Assembly: GCA_016870355.1 (NCBI GenBank)
Contig: VGBR01000001.1
Span: 1-57,573 of the forward strand
Direction: 5' to 3'
Source: Actinomycetota bacterium
Lineage (GTDB): Bacteria; Actinomycetota; Acidimicrobiia; IMCC26256; PALSA-555
DNA length: 57,573 nt
Position numbers and translations under genes: made by a program. Below the pieces are notes generated by a model, which saw only the letters and a list, made by a program, of their open reading frames with translations, searched no databases and was not told the DNA's origin. Positions 16,455 to 28,796 of this stretch are shown here, in pieces; within the stretch, counting starts at the first letter, position 1; each line of letters opens with the position of its first letter.

Positions 16455-17594
16455 GTGATGGCGAACGGCATCGGCGACACCGCGCCCTCGCCCGATCGCA
16501 CCGCGAGGGATCGGGGCGCCATGACGGCCATGGTCGTCTCGGGTGCATCGGTGGCGCTCGCGCTCGCAGGCGGTCTGGTCGCCGCACTCCGCGCCTCCGA
16601 CACGAACAACACCTTTCTCCTCGTGTTCGTCCTCGCTTTCCCGCTCGGTGTGTTCGCGCTCTGGTTCGGGCGTCGGGCCGAGACTCACATCGTCGACCGC
16701 GACGGACCAGATGAAGACGAGCAGCTGGCTCGCTTGGCTCGACGCGTCGCCGTCGCGGGAATCGTGCTCAGCGTGTTGCTGGCCTGCGGTCTGGGCGTCT
16801 GGGCCGCGTGGACCGGCCTCGAGGACGTGCAGGAGATCTTCTTCTCGCTGCCCGACCTCGGGGATTCCGCGGGCCTGGTGACCGACGGCTTCTTGTTGAA
16901 CGTGAAGATCTTCGTCGTTGCCGAGGTCCTCGTCCTGGTCTGGGGACTCGTGGTCGCCGTCACGCGAGAGCTCCCGGGCCGGGCGGCGGCACCGCTGCGC
17001 TGGCTCGCGGTTGCGTACGTCGACATCTTTCGTGGGCTTCCCGCCATCATCACGATCTACCTCGTCGTGTTCGGTCTGCCACTCAGCCGACTTCCGATCG
17101 TGCCCGGCACCGACGCGTCGTTCCTCGGGTTCGACCAGGTCGAGATGCTGGGCGTCCTTGCGCTGGTGCTCGTGTACGGCGCCTATGTCGCCGAGGTGTA
17201 TCGAGCTGGCATCGAGAGCGTGCACTGGAGCCAACGTGCGGCGGCCCAAGGCCTGGGTCTCTCCCGGGGCCAAGCGATGCGCTACGTCGTCGTGCCCCAG
17301 GCGCTTCGCCGGGTGGTCCCTCCACTCATGAACGACTTCATCGGCCTCCAGAAGGACACGGCGTTGCTCAACATCGCCGGGATCTTCGAAGGCTTCGCGG
17401 CTGCGAGCAACTACGCCAACAACAACTTCAACCTTTCGTCGGTCACGGGTCTGGGCATCTGCTTCGTGGTCATCACGATCCCGATGACGCGGTTCACCGA
17501 CTATCTCGTGCGACGCGATCAGCGTCGATTGCGAGGGGGCGGCGTCGGGGCCGCGGTCACCGACGTTGTCGGCGCGAGTGGGGGTCGGGCATGA
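16455..17594 (+). CDS. Amino-acid ABC transporter permease with an N-terminal membrane extension
   Basis: The 379-residue protein ends in a His/Glu/Gln/Arg-type permease domain (about residues 150-360) with the EAA loop [20 protein letters not shown] followed by [18 protein letters not shown]. The usual members have 220-250 residues; here about 125 residues with about three extra TM helices (near 23-45, 50-68, 93-115) and a charged loop [17 protein letters not shown] precede it. The TGA overlaps the ATG of the ATPase gene (ATGA). It forms the membrane channel for the importer, perhaps as a homodimer, because only one permease gene is present. Confidence 0.9.
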   Translation: MMANGIGDTAPSPDRTARDRGAMTAMVVSGASVALALAGGLVAALRASDTNNTFLLVFVLAFPLGVFALWFGRRAETHIVDRDGPDEDEQLARLARRVAVAGIVLSVLLACGLGVWAAWTGLEDVQEIFFSLPDLGDSAGLVTDGFLLNVKIFVVAEVLVLVWGLVVAVTRELPGRAAAPLRWLAVAYVDIFRGLPAIITIYLVVFGLPLSRLPIVPGTDASFLGFDQVEMLGVLALVLVYGAYVAEVYRAGIESVHWSQRAAAQGLGLSRGQAMRYVVVPQALRRVVPPLMNDFIGLQKDTALLNIAGIFEGFAAASNYANNNFNLSSVTGLGICFVVITIPMTRFTDYLVRRDQRRLRGGGVGAAVTDVVGASGGRA

Positions 17595-18337
17595 CGCCCG
17601 TGGTCGAGATCCGCGGGTTGGTGAAGCGCTTCGGGTTCACGACCGTGCTCGACGGCATCGATCTGGACGTCACCGACCACGAAGTGGTCTGCCTGATCGG
17701 TGCGTCGGGATCAGGCAAGTCAACCTTGCTGCGCTGTGTGAACGGCCTTGAACCGCTCAGCTCGGGAACCGTGACGGTCGCGGGCCGCACGGTGATCCAA
17801 GACGACATCAAGCTCAACCGGCTTCGTCGTGATGTCGGCATCGTCTTCCAGTCGTACAACCTGTTCCCGCACATGACCGTGATGCACAACGTCACGCTCG
17901 CCCCCCGCAAGGTGCTGCACCTCTCAACGGAAGAAGCCGAGCAACGAGCTCGTCCATTGCTCGAGCGGATCGGGTTGGCCGACAAGGCAAGCGCCTACCC
18001 CGACAGCCTTTCGGGTGGTCAGCAGCAGCGAGTGGCGATCGTTCGTGCGCTCGCGATGCAACCGAAGCTCATGCTGTTCGACGAGATCACGAGCGCGCTC
18101 GATCCCGAGCTCGTGAACGAGGTGCTCCTGATGATGAAGGATCTCGCGCAGGAAGGCATGACGATGATCGTGGCGACGCACGAGATGGCCTTCGCCCGTG
18201 ATGTCGCCAACAAGGTGTGCTTCCTCCACCAGGGCAAGATCCTCGAAGAAGGGCCACCCCAGCAGATCTTCACCTCACCGAAGGAAGAGCGCACCGCGGA
18301 GTTCTTGAAGCGCACGCTCGAGTCCGGCCGGCTGTGA
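17591..18337 (+). CDS. Amino-acid ABC transporter ATP-binding protein
   Basis: A 248-residue ABC ATPase of the polar amino acid uptake type. Walker A is GASGSGKST (near residue 37), the Q-loop is [13 protein letters not shown], the signature is [16 protein letters not shown], Walker B is [12 protein letters not shown] and the switch His is in VATHEM. The Walker B line ends [10 protein letters not shown], as in GlnQ/HisP-like proteins. Its start overlaps the permease stop by four bases and its stop overlaps the Rieske gene start (GTGA), so the chain is translationally coupled. It powers the import of the ligand captured by the binding protein at 15588. Confidence 0.93.
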   Translation: MTPVVEIRGLVKRFGFTTVLDGIDLDVTDHEVVCLIGASGSGKSTLLRCVNGLEPLSSGTVTVAGRTVIQDDIKLNRLRRDVGIVFQSYNLFPHMTVMHNVTLAPRKVLHLSTEEAEQRARPLLERIGLADKASAYPDSLSGGQQQRVAIVRALAMQPKLMLFDEITSALDPELVNEVLLMMKDLAQEGMTMIVATHEMAFARDVANKVCFLHQGKILEEGPPQQIFTSPKEERTAEFLKRTLESGRL

Positions 18338-19461
18338 CCTCGACGACTGCGCCACTCCCCGAGGCCGATGTCGAGCGGGCGCTCGCCCCACTGGGCGAGG
18401 CGCGGATGCTGCCGTCCGCGGCCTACACGGATACGGACGTGCTGGCGTGGGAGCGCGAGCACCTCTTCGCCGGGGAATGGGTGTGCATCGGTCGTGAGCC
18501 CGGCCCCGTGCAGCACGCGCAACGGGCCGTGGCGCTGGGAGTGGGCAGCGCGCTGATCGTGCGCGCCGGCGCTGACCTGCGCGCGTTCGCCAACGTGTGC
18601 CGCCATCGTGGGCACGAGCTCTTGTCGGTCGGTGAGCACGCGCAACGAGCACACATCCGCTGTCCGTACCACGGGTGGACATATGGGCTGGACGGAAGCC
18701 TCGAGCGCGCAACCGGCGGTGCGGTGCGCGACGCTGCCGACTGCGCGCTCGGCGCGCTGCCCGTCGCTGAGTGGTTGGGCTGGCTGTTCGTGAGCGAGCG
18801 CGGCGTCGCCCCGCCGCTGCACGATCGGCTCCGGTCCCTGACCGATGTGCTGGCTCCGTACGACCCCGCGCGCCTCACCACCGTTGCGCGTCGTGACTAC
18901 GTCGTGGACGCGAACTGGAAGGTGCTCCACGAGAACTACCAGGAGTGCTTGCACTGTCCACGCATCCATCCCGAGCTCTGTCGCGTCAGCCCACCAGACA
19001 GCGGTGACAACCTCGCACCGGGTGACGGCTGGGTCGGAGGGTGGATGGACCTCCGCGACGGGGTGGAGACCATGTCGATGAGCGGGACGCGCGTCGGGCC
19101 GCCACACCCTGGCCTCGACGAGCACACACGGCGGCGGGTCGCCTACTTCGCGGTGCTTCCGAACCTTCTCATCAGCGCGCATCCCGACTACGTGCTCACC
19201 CACCGGCTCGAGCCCATTGCACCGGGCGCGACCCGCATCGAGTGCGAGTGGCTCGCAGAGCCCGACGCGGAGATCGATGAAGCAGTCGAGTTGTGGGACA
19301 CGATCAACGAGCAGGATTGGGACGCGTGCGAGTCGGTGCAGCGAGGGCTCGCCTCGGGTGCGCACCGTCCCGGACCGATCGTGGAACGAGAGGACGCCGT
19401 CCACCACTTCGTCGGGCTCATCGCCCACGCGTACCTCGGACGGGAGCAGCCGGGCTCGTGA
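18334..19461 (+). CDS. Rieske non-haem iron oxygenase, alpha subunit
   Basis: The GTG at 18334 overlaps the ATPase TGA and gives 375 residues. The Rieske cluster is formed by CRHRGH and CPYHGWTYG (Cys-x-His ... Cys-x2-His). The mononuclear iron site lies in [17 protein letters not shown], with His-x4-His. The layout (N-terminal Rieske, C-terminal RHO alpha catalytic domain) and length fit demethylases and monooxygenases acting on betaines, carnitine-like or proline-betaine-like compounds as well as aromatic-ring hydroxylases. No ferredoxin or reductase gene is beside it. The coupling to an amino-acid-type importer suggests the imported molecule or a derivative is its substrate; this is inference. 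Confidence 0.88.
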   Translation: MTSTTAPLPEADVERALAPLGEARMLPSAAYTDTDVLAWEREHLFAGEWVCIGREPGPVQHAQRAVALGVGSALIVRAGADLRAFANVCRHRGHELLSVGEHAQRAHIRCPYHGWTYGLDGSLERATGGAVRDAADCALGALPVAEWLGWLFVSERGVAPPLHDRLRSLTDVLAPYDPARLTTVARRDYVVDANWKVLHENYQECLHCPRIHPELCRVSPPDSGDNLAPGDGWVGGWMDLRDGVETMSMSGTRVGPPHPGLDEHTRRRVAYFAVLPNLLISAHPDYVLTHRLEPIAPGATRIECEWLAEPDAEIDEAVELWDTINEQDWDACESVQRGLASGAHRPGPIVEREDAVHHFVGLIAHAYLGREQPGS

Positions 19462-21026
19462 CGACCTACGAAGTCATGGGGAAGATTGGGCTCCCGGCTC
19501 CGGTTGCCGATCTCGCCGCGCGCACCTGGGATGTGGTGGTGGTCGGTGGTGGGCACAACGGCCTTACGGCGGCGGCGTACCTCGCCCGGGCGGGCAAGCA
19601 GGTGCTCGTGCTCGAACGACGTGATCAGCTCGGCGGTGCGTGCACCCTCGAGCAACCGTTCGAGGACCCGCGGTTCGTGATGAGCCCGTGTGCCTACCTC
19701 GTCGGCCTGCTGCACCCGCTCGTCATCGAGGAGCTCGACCTCGCGCGGCGCGGCTACCGAACTTTCGTCGCTGATCCCACGCAATGGACCCCATTCGACG
19801 ATGGAACCGCGCTGTTCCAGTGGAAGGACGAGGCGAAGACTCTTCAATCCATCGACGCACTCTCACCGAGCGACGTCGACGGCTACTTCGCGTACGACGC
19901 ATTGTTCGAGCGCATCCGCGAGACGCTGCGGCGCGGTCCGCGCGGCGACACGTGGGTCGGCGCCGCGCCCGACCGCGCCGCGCTCGAGGAGGTGTTCGGT
20001 GACGACACCGAGGCGCTCGAGGTCGTGCTCGAGGCGCCGATCGCCGACGTCGTCGAGCGGCACGTGAAGGATGAGCGCATCCGGTCGGCATTGCACGTCG
20101 AAGGACTCATCGGCACGTTCGCCGGACCGCGCGACCCGGGAACCGCGTGGATCCACGCGCACCACAGCCTGGGGCTGATCGGTGGATGGAGCTACGTCGA
20201 GGGTGGGATGGGACGCGTGTCCTTCTGTCTGGCCGACGCAGCGCGCGACGAGGGCGCAGTGATCGCCGCCGGGGTGCGGGTAGCGGCCATCCGGCCGGGC
20301 GAAGGCGTCGTGCTCGAGTCCGGGGAGCTCGTCCGCGCGCCGGTCGTCGTGAGCAACGCCGATCCGGTGCGGACGACGGCGCTCGTCGAAGGCGACATCG
20401 ACGAGTCCTTCCGCCGTCGGGTCGCCGGCTGGCGCACGACCAGCCCGGTCGTCAAGCTCAACTGCGCGCTGTCTCGGCTCCCGACGTTCCCTTCTGCGCA
20501 GGGCGATCCGACAGTCTTCAAGGCCCAGGTCGTCATCGGCTGCTCGATCGATGACGCCCAGGCCGCGTGCGATGCCGCGCGCCGGGGCGAGCCGGCGCCG
20601 TCGTGGTGCGAGCTCTACTTCCAGACGCCGTACGACCCGTCGGTCGCGCCGCCCGGGCACCACACCATGAGCGTGTTCGCGCAGTTCGCGCCCTACGAGC
20701 TGGCGACGGGCACCTGGGACGAGCGGCGCGACGAGATCGCCGACGCCACGCTGGGGGTGATCGCCCGGTACGCCCCCGACGTCGCCGACTGCATCGTCGA
20801 GCGTCAAGTGCTCGGGCCGCCGGACGTCGAGGAGCAGATCGGGTTGACCGGCGGGCACATCTTCCAGGGCGAGTGCCTCCCGGAGCAGATGTGGGACCGG
20901 CGCTTCGGCCCCCGCACCCCCCTGCCCGGCGTCTACCTCTGCGGTGCGGCGACCCACCCGGGGGGCTCGGTGATGGCGATCAACGGTCGCAACGCGGCGA
21001 TGGCGGTCCTGGCCGACCAGGGCTGA
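19458..21026 (+). CDS. FAD-dependent oxidoreductase (phytoene desaturase/amine oxidase-like) of the importer operon
   Basis: Starts at GTG 19458, overlapping the Rieske stop by four bases; 522 residues. The FAD-binding motif is VVVVGGGHNGLTAAAYLARA with VLVLERRDQLGGACT, and the C-terminal FAD contact is YLCGAATHPGGSVMAINGRN. It belongs to the same broad group as the protein at 13853-15412 but its sequence differs clearly. It may oxidise a product of the Rieske enzyme or an amine, or have an unrelated redox job; sequence does not settle this. It ends the operon; a GTCCC/GGGAC inverted repeat follows about 10 bases after the stop. Confidence 0.85.
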   Translation: MTTYEVMGKIGLPAPVADLAARTWDVVVVGGGHNGLTAAAYLARAGKQVLVLERRDQLGGACTLEQPFEDPRFVMSPCAYLVGLLHPLVIEELDLARRGYRTFVADPTQWTPFDDGTALFQWKDEAKTLQSIDALSPSDVDGYFAYDALFERIRETLRRGPRGDTWVGAAPDRAALEEVFGDDTEALEVVLEAPIADVVERHVKDERIRSALHVEGLIGTFAGPRDPGTAWIHAHHSLGLIGGWSYVEGGMGRVSFCLADAARDEGAVIAAGVRVAAIRPGEGVVLESGELVRAPVVVSNADPVRTTALVEGDIDESFRRRVAGWRTTSPVVKLNCALSRLPTFPSAQGDPTVFKAQVVIGCSIDDAQAACDAARRGEPAPSWCELYFQTPYDPSVAPPGHHTMSVFAQFAPYELATGTWDERRDEIADATLGVIARYAPDVADCIVERQVLGPPDVEEQIGLTGGHIFQGECLPEQMWDRRFGPRTPLPGVYLCGAATHPGGSVMAINGRNAAMAVLADQG

Positions 21027-21353
21027 GCACCCCGGTCCCGCCGGGACGAGCGTCGTTCCGATCGCTCCCGATCTGGGAAAAGTTCGGGCTCGACGGAAGA
21101 AATCCCCCACACCCCTTGTGGGACAAGGGCGCTGGCCAGTGTGACATGGTGCACATCGGGCCACCAGAGCCCCATCGGTGGCCCAAGGGCCCGCTACCCT
21201 GGCCCTTGGTCGCCCGTTCTGCCTGATTTCTCCCGGTTCGCGGTGATCATCCCCTTCTTCGAATGGCTGCCTCGCGTCGCGCGGCCTCGCTCGGAGCAGG
21301 GGCAACCCCAGCCCAGCCCCCCAGCCCCCCAGCCCCCAGGAGCAGCAACCTCC
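21027..21353. other. Intergenic stretch with hairpins and a C-rich tract
   Basis: No gene is visible in this 327-base gap. It contains short inverted repeats (GTCCC-gcc-GGGAC near 21037, CCCTTGT-ggg-ACAAGGG near 21115) and a C-rich low-complexity tract of repeated CAGCCCC units at 21306-21340, directly before the lipoprotein gene. A cyclic-di-AMP riboswitch, common before lysozyme-like genes in actinobacteria, was looked for and not found. Confidence 0.5.
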
Positions 21354-21716
21354 ATGAGATGGCATCGCCGTGCCCTCGTCGTCCTTGCCCTGCTCCTCGT
21401 CGCCGGATGCGGCCCCGGTCGCTCGGCGGCCCCGCCCGGTCCGTCCCTCGAGGTCTTCACGGCCATCAACGAGGCGTTCGGTCCGTACGACGCGACCGGC
21501 CGGGCCCTCCAGGTCGCCAAGTGCGAGTCCGGATGGGTGCCCACCGCCGGGGCCGGCGAGTTCTACCAGGGCCTCTTCCAGCTCGGCCCGCACATCGTGG
21601 CGATCCACCAGTACGGCGGCGACTTCCTCGACCCCGTCCAGAACGCCGCGGCGGCCCGCGACCTCTGGCTCTCGCGCGGCAAGTCGTGGTCGGCCTGGCC
21701 GGTCTGCGGACGCTGA
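21354..21716 (+). CDS. Small lipoprotein with a lysozyme-like (transglycosylase) domain
   Basis: A 120-residue product from the ATG at 21354. MRWHRRALVVLALLLVAGC is a lipoprotein signal with the lipobox LVAGC and Cys at residue 19. The mature part shows LQVAKCESGWVPTAGAGEFY followed by QGLFQLGPHIVAI, the catalytic Glu and GLFQ motif of SLT/lysozyme-like folds. It lacks a long spacer or wall-binding repeats, and it is shorter than typical transglycosylases. It probably cuts or remodels peptidoglycan near the membrane. It stands alone between strong hairpins. Confidence 0.8.
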   Translation: MRWHRRALVVLALLLVAGCGPGRSAAPPGPSLEVFTAINEAFGPYDATGRALQVAKCESGWVPTAGAGEFYQGLFQLGPHIVAIHQYGGDFLDPVQNAAAARDLWLSRGKSWSAWPVCGR

Positions 21717-21726
21717 CCTGACGCCG

Positions 21727-21759
21727 GAGGTCGCGCCACCGGGAAGGCGGAGCGACCTC
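21727..21759 (+). terminator. Hairpin after the lysozyme-like lipoprotein gene
   Basis: The arms GAGGTCGC (21727-21734) and GCGACCTC (21752-21759) pair perfectly, and an inner GCC/GGC pair extends the stem. It starts 10 bases after the stop codon and is a likely transcription terminator without a T tract. Confidence 0.6.
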
Positions 21760-21800
21760 ACGGTGTTGAGAGGTGGCGAGGCCACCCCTGGCCCGCCCGA

Positions 21801-21839
21801 GCGTGCCCCCGTCCGACCCCCCCTTGGACGGGGGCACGC
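21801..21839 (+). terminator. 14-base-pair perfect hairpin
   Basis: GCGTGCCCCCGTCC (21801-21814) pairs without mismatch with GGACGGGGGCACGC (21826-21839) around an 11-base loop. It backs up the hairpin at 21727 and probably ends transcription before the phosphatase gene; a T-rich tail is lacking. Confidence 0.6.
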
Positions 21840-22011
21840 CCGCGTCCTGAGCGCGCTCCTCCCCGCGCTCGTACCGCACCACCTGGGAGGGCCCGCGCGG
21901 TGACCGGCTCTGTGGCGGCGGCTGACACGTCGACGGGTTCGACGCGCTACGGTGACGATCCGCGCTTGGAATTTCGCGGGGCCAGACCGGCGATCGGGTG
22001 GGAACGTGGGC

Positions 22012-23142
22012 ATGAGGGCGCGCGTCGGATCCATGCGACACCGGATCGCGATGCTCGCCGTGCTGACGGTCGGGTTCGGCAGCGTGGGGACCATCGCGGC
22101 CCCGGCCGCCAGCACCCGCGCCACGACGTCGAGCATCGACGCGACCGTCGAGCGCACCGCTCCCGACCAGCTCACGATCTCGTGGAGCGCACCTCCGGGA
22201 CGAGCCGTCACCGCGGTGCGCTGGGGCGACCAGCCGTCGGACGCCACCACCCCACTCCTCGACGAGGTCGAGCAGACCACGCGCGAGGTTGTCGTCCAGG
22301 ACCCGAGCCCAGGCTCGCGCGTGTACTTCGCGCTGGTCAGCCGCGGAGGCGACCGGACGATCGTCGCCGAACGCCGGTTGCCGCTCGAGGGTGACCCCAA
22401 CTTCCGCGACCTCGGCGGCTACAAGACCAGCGACGGCCGCACCGTCAAGTGGGGGCGCATCTACCGATCGGGATCACTCGACGCCCTCACCGATGCCGAC
22501 CTCGCGTACCTCGAGGGGCTGGGCATCAAGCTTGTGTGCGACCTGCGTGCGCCCTCGGAGATCACGATCGAGCCCGATCGGCTGCCTGCCGGCGTCGAGG
22601 CGGTGAACATCCCGCTCGTCGACGATTCGGTCGATCCGGTGGCGATCCGCGAAGCGGTGCTCGCCGGCGACGTGTCGGACCTCGGCAAGCCTGGTGAGCT
22701 CCTCATCGAGGGGAATCGGAAGTTCGTGACCGACTTCTCCGACGAGCTGAGCACCATGATGACGCGCGTGACGGACCCGCGCGCTCAGCCGGCGATCCTG
22801 CACTGCTCGGCTGGCAAGGATCGGGCCGGGCTGGCTGCGGCACTCGTGCTGCTCACGCTCGGTGTGCCGCAGAAGACGGTGATGCAGGACTACCTCCTGT
22901 CGAACGACTACCGGGCGGAGGAGAACGAACGCACGCTGGTGTCGCTGCGGGCGCTGCTCGACCCGAGCGAGGTCGAGGTGATCCAGGCGCTGCTCGAGGT
23001 TCGACCTGAGTACCTGCAGGCCGCGTTCGCGGCCATGAAGAAGAAGTACGGATCGATCGACGCCTACCTCAAGAACGGGCTCGGGATCACCGACGAGCAA
23101 CGCGCTCGCTTCCAGCGACAGATGCTCGAGGCTGCCAGCTAG
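22012..23142 (+). CDS. Secreted tyrosine/dual-specificity phosphatase (Y_phosphatase3-like)
   Basis: The ATG at 22012 (MRARVGSMRHRIAMLAVLTV) gives 376 residues with a signal peptide; an ATG at 22033 is an alternative. Residues about 35-115 form a beta-rich, fibronectin-like N-terminal part. The phosphatase domain follows with NFRDLGGYKTSDGRTVKWG and IYRSGSL, and the P-loop HCSAGKDRAG (Cys-x5-Arg) with nucleophile Cys and Arg. The family includes actinobacterial phosphotyrosine/phosphoinositide phosphatases such as PtpB; here the export signal points to an extracytoplasmic role. A small intergenic gap precedes the kinase-like gene. Confidence 0.85.
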   Translation: MRARVGSMRHRIAMLAVLTVGFGSVGTIAAPAASTRATTSSIDATVERTAPDQLTISWSAPPGRAVTAVRWGDQPSDATTPLLDEVEQTTREVVVQDPSPGSRVYFALVSRGGDRTIVAERRLPLEGDPNFRDLGGYKTSDGRTVKWGRIYRSGSLDALTDADLAYLEGLGIKLVCDLRAPSEITIEPDRLPAGVEAVNIPLVDDSVDPVAIREAVLAGDVSDLGKPGELLIEGNRKFVTDFSDELSTMMTRVTDPRAQPAILHCSAGKDRAGLAAALVLLTLGVPQKTVMQDYLLSNDYRAEENERTLVSLRALLDPSEVEVIQALLEVRPEYLQAAFAAMKKKYGSIDAYLKNGLGITDEQRARFQRQMLEAAS

Positions 23143-23214
23143 CGGCTTGCCACCCCGTCGGCGTCGGCGCCCCGTGCGAGGCGTTCACCGACCCTCTCTC
23201 GTACGGTGAACCCG

Positions 23215-26426
<3,212 letters not shown>

Positions 26427-26466
26427 GCGTTCGGTGTGGCTCCGCCTCCCGAACGCAGGCGGAGCC
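26427..26466 (+). terminator. Two mutually exclusive perfect hairpins between exporter and glycosylase genes
   Basis: GGCTCCGCCT (26438-26447) pairs with AGGCGGAGCC (26457-26466), and GCGTTCG (26427-26433) pairs with CGAACGC (26450-26456). The second stem uses bases of the first loop, so the two cannot both form. The stronger 10-base stem is a probable terminator; the alternative may act as an antiterminator, which is inference. Confidence 0.5.
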
Positions 26467-26496
26467 GCAGCATGCGAAGGCGACAGGGAGGGCGCA

Positions 26497-27336
26497 ATGC
26501 CGGAGCTGCCACAGATGCAGGCGCTGGCTGAGCGCCTAGCTGACGCGGTCGGAGGACACGCGCTCGAGGGATACGAACCCCTCGGCTTCACCGCACTCAA
26601 GACCGTCATCCCCGCGCCTGATGAGCTCATCGGACGCACGCTCGAATCGGTTGGTCGGCGCGGCAAGTACGCGGTGATGGAGTGGGGCGACGGGTTGCGT
26701 GTGCTGCTGCACCTGTCGCAGGCCGGACGCGTCGACATCGAGGGCACGCCGAAGAAGACCAAGCCGAGAGGCGCGGTAGTTCGGTGGCGCTTCGTCGACG
26801 GACCCGCGGTGCTCGTGCGTGAGCACGGCACCGATCGCAAGGCCGGGTGGTGGGTGCTGGGCGCCGGCGACGACGGCCCGCTCGTGAAGCTCGGTCCGGA
26901 GCCCGACTCAGCTGAGTTCGAGGAGTTCGTCCTGAAGGGCGACGACAAGCGACGGGTCCACACCTGGTTGCGCGACCAGCGCACAGTGGCTGGCATCGGC
27001 CGCGGCTACTCCGACGACGCTTTGTGGCGCGCGCAGCTGTCGCCCTACGCGACGCTGCCGCAGCTCAACGCCGACGAACGCCGACGATTGCTCGACGCCG
27101 TCCACGCGGTGCTCGCGGACGGATTGGAGAAGGAACGCGCGCGCACCGGCGGCTTGTCAGAAGGAAAGCTCGGCACCAACTTCGAGGTGCACGGCCGTTA
27201 TGACACCTCGTGTCCGAGATGTGGCGAAGACCTCAAGCGCGTGTCGTACGAATCCCACGAAGTCGTCTACTGCCCCAAGTGCCAAACGGGTGGCAAGCTC
27301 CTCGCGGACAGAAGGATGTCCCGCCTCCTCAAGTGA
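26497..27336 (+). CDS. Fpg/Nei-family DNA glycosylase/AP lyase
   Basis: The ATG at 26497 follows AGGGAGG and gives MPELPQMQ, where Pro2 is the N-terminal nucleophile and Glu3 the general acid of the Fpg/Nei fold. The catalytic lysine-bearing region (GRRGKYAVMEW) follows near residue 55, a helix-two-turn-helix lies in RTVAGIGRGYSDDALWRAQL, and a zinc finger CPRCG...YCPKC sits at the C-terminus (Cys-x2-Cys, Cys-x2-Cys). The length of 279 is usual. The enzyme removes oxidised bases in base excision repair; whether it prefers oxidised purines or pyrimidines is unclear. PELPQM replaces the common PELPEV. Confidence 0.9.
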   Translation: MPELPQMQALAERLADAVGGHALEGYEPLGFTALKTVIPAPDELIGRTLESVGRRGKYAVMEWGDGLRVLLHLSQAGRVDIEGTPKKTKPRGAVVRWRFVDGPAVLVREHGTDRKAGWWVLGAGDDGPLVKLGPEPDSAEFEEFVLKGDDKRRVHTWLRDQRTVAGIGRGYSDDALWRAQLSPYATLPQLNADERRRLLDAVHAVLADGLEKERARTGGLSEGKLGTNFEVHGRYDTSCPRCGEDLKRVSYESHEVVYCPKCQTGGKLLADRRMSRLLK

Positions 27337-27404
27337 CCGCGCGGGGAAATCGGCCCGCTGGTCGTTGCTATGGAACAAGCAACGTGCCGAAAAGCCCTGG
27401 GAGA

Positions 27405-27869
27405 TCACCAACCGCGGGTGCCGGGACCGCCTTTGAACGGGCCTTGGATGTCGGTGGTGATCCAGCCGCCGTAGAAGTCGCCGGGTTGCGGGGTGACGAG
27501 CTCGTCGTCGACGTAGCACTCGTCCATGCGGCTCGCGTAGAAGCACACGTAGCCCTTGATTGCCTCGAACGCGTGACTCGGTGTGTCGTAGCCCCAGGCG
27601 CCGTCGGTCGTGGTGCGATCACCACCGCGCACGTCGAAGTAGTGCGCGCGCCCCTTGAACTCGCAGAACGACGAGCCCTTGCTGCGACTCAGCACGCCTT
27701 CCTTCACGTCGGCGGGCGGGAAGTAGTAGTTCGGCGGGTGGCTCGTCTCGAGCACGCGGTACGCCCGCCTCGTCTCGGCAACGACCTCGCCGCCGAGCAC
27801 GACCTTCAAGTGTCTCTCGGTCGGTTCGAGGCGCGGCGGGCGCGGATAGTCCCAGACCGACTCAGGCAT
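27405..27869 (-). CDS. DUF427 domain protein
   Basis: I choose the ATG at 27869 (MPESVWDYPRPPRLE), giving 154 residues; the longer frame from 27923 lies inside the upstream gene. The sequence VVLGGEVVAETRRAYRVLET, then PPNYYFPPADV and CEFKGRAHYFDV are the core of the DUF427 family. The family is a small beta-barrel with unknown function, often beside F420 or nucleotide-type enzymes in actinobacteria. Its start overlaps the oxidoreductase stop (27862-27864) by 8 bases, so the two are coupled. Confidence 0.85.
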   Translation of the reverse strand: MPESVWDYPRPPRLEPTERHLKVVLGGEVVAETRRAYRVLETSHPPNYYFPPADVKEGVLSRSKGSSFCEFKGRAHYFDVRGGDRTTTDGAWGYDTPSHAFEAIKGYVCFYASRMDECYVDDELVTPQPGDFYGGWITTDIQGPFKGGPGTRGW

Positions 27870-28776
27870 CGCGTAGGAGCTCGTGCACCTCGGCAAGTCG
27901 TTCGAGTGAGCCCAGCACTTCACTCTGATCGTCGGCGAGATGGCGCACGATCACGTCGGTGTATCCCATCTCCGCATACGCGGCGAAACGCTCGGCCACG
28001 GTCTGCGCGCTGCCGTACGTGACGGCTTCTGATCGGAAGCCGCGATAGCCGGCTTCGATCACCGGTTCCGCGACTCGCGCCGCGTCGGCATCGTCTGCGC
28101 CCACGTGCACGTCTCGCCGGATGGCGAGCGCGGTCGGCGTGCGACCGTGACGCTCACACGCGGCGCGGTACTTCTCGGCTTGGTCACGAGCTTCATCCGG
28201 GGTAACGCCCGCGTCGGCCATCCAGCCATCACCCATGCGCGCCGCCCGATCGATTGCCTTGTCTGCGCTCGCGCCGATCCACACCTCGAGCGGTTCCGGT
28301 GGGATCGGTGCGATGCGCGCTTCGCGCACCTGGTACGGCTCGTCCATGTTCACCTTTTCGCCCGCGAGCAGGCGGCGGATGATGTCGAGTCCGGCCTCGA
28401 ACCGTGATGGGCGCGTGCGCTCCGTCTGGCCCATTGCGCCGAACTGGTGCTCACCCGCGCCGAGCGCGCACTGGAGGATGAACCGGCCCTTCGCGATCGA
28501 CGCCAACGTGCCGAGCTGCTCGGCCGCGAGGACCGGCGGCCACAGAGGGAGCAGCATCAGTACGCCCGCGGGTCGGTCGTCCCATTCTGCGAGCAGCCGT
28601 CCCATCATCGGCACGTTCTGGTAGTAGGGGAACGGGCCGGTCGCGTGGTGGTCACCAATGAAGAGCGAGTCGAGCCCCGCGTCACGGGCCGCGATGGCCC
28701 GTTCGATCACAGCCTGCGCACCGGCGCGCGCATCCATCGGCGCGTATGCAGTTCGCAGCGACGCGCCCAGGCGCAT
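27862..28776 (-). CDS. F420-dependent luciferase-like (LLM class) oxidoreductase
   Basis: The ATG at 28776 (MRLGASLRTAYAPMDARAGA) gives 304 residues. The TIM-barrel family features are clear: SLFIGDHHATGPFPYYQNVP, then PLWPPVLAAEQLGTLASIAK, GRFILQCALGAGEHQFGAMG and the C-terminal GYTDVIVRHLADDQSEVLG. Such proteins use deazaflavin F420 or FMN; the actinobacterial context and the FrhB homolog at 50650 fit F420, but the cofactor is not shown by sequence alone. It is the first gene of a pair with DUF427. Confidence 0.87.
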   Translation of the reverse strand: MRLGASLRTAYAPMDARAGAQAVIERAIAARDAGLDSLFIGDHHATGPFPYYQNVPMMGRLLAEWDDRPAGVLMLLPLWPPVLAAEQLGTLASIAKGRFILQCALGAGEHQFGAMGQTERTRPSRFEAGLDIIRRLLAGEKVNMDEPYQVREARIAPIPPEPLEVWIGASADKAIDRAARMGDGWMADAGVTPDEARDQAEKYRAACERHGRTPTALAIRRDVHVGADDADAARVAEPVIEAGYRGFRSEAVTYGSAQTVAERFAAYAEMGYTDVIVRHLADDQSEVLGSLERLAEVHELLRDA

Positions 28777-28796
28777 CGCGGCAACGTACCGCGGTG

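Noticed and set aside
15405-17273. A 622-residue minus-strand open frame over the importer genes.
   Set aside because: Antisense of binding-protein and permease genes whose frames have clear families; it shows no domain of its own.
21027-21353. A cyclic-di-AMP riboswitch before the lysozyme-like lipoprotein.
   Set aside because: The expected conserved ydaO-type core sequences could not be found; only short stems and a C-rich tract are present.
19863-22400. An 845-residue minus-strand open frame across the flavoprotein, lipoprotein and phosphatase genes.
   Set aside because: It reads antisense to three well supported genes and through hairpins, with low-complexity composition.
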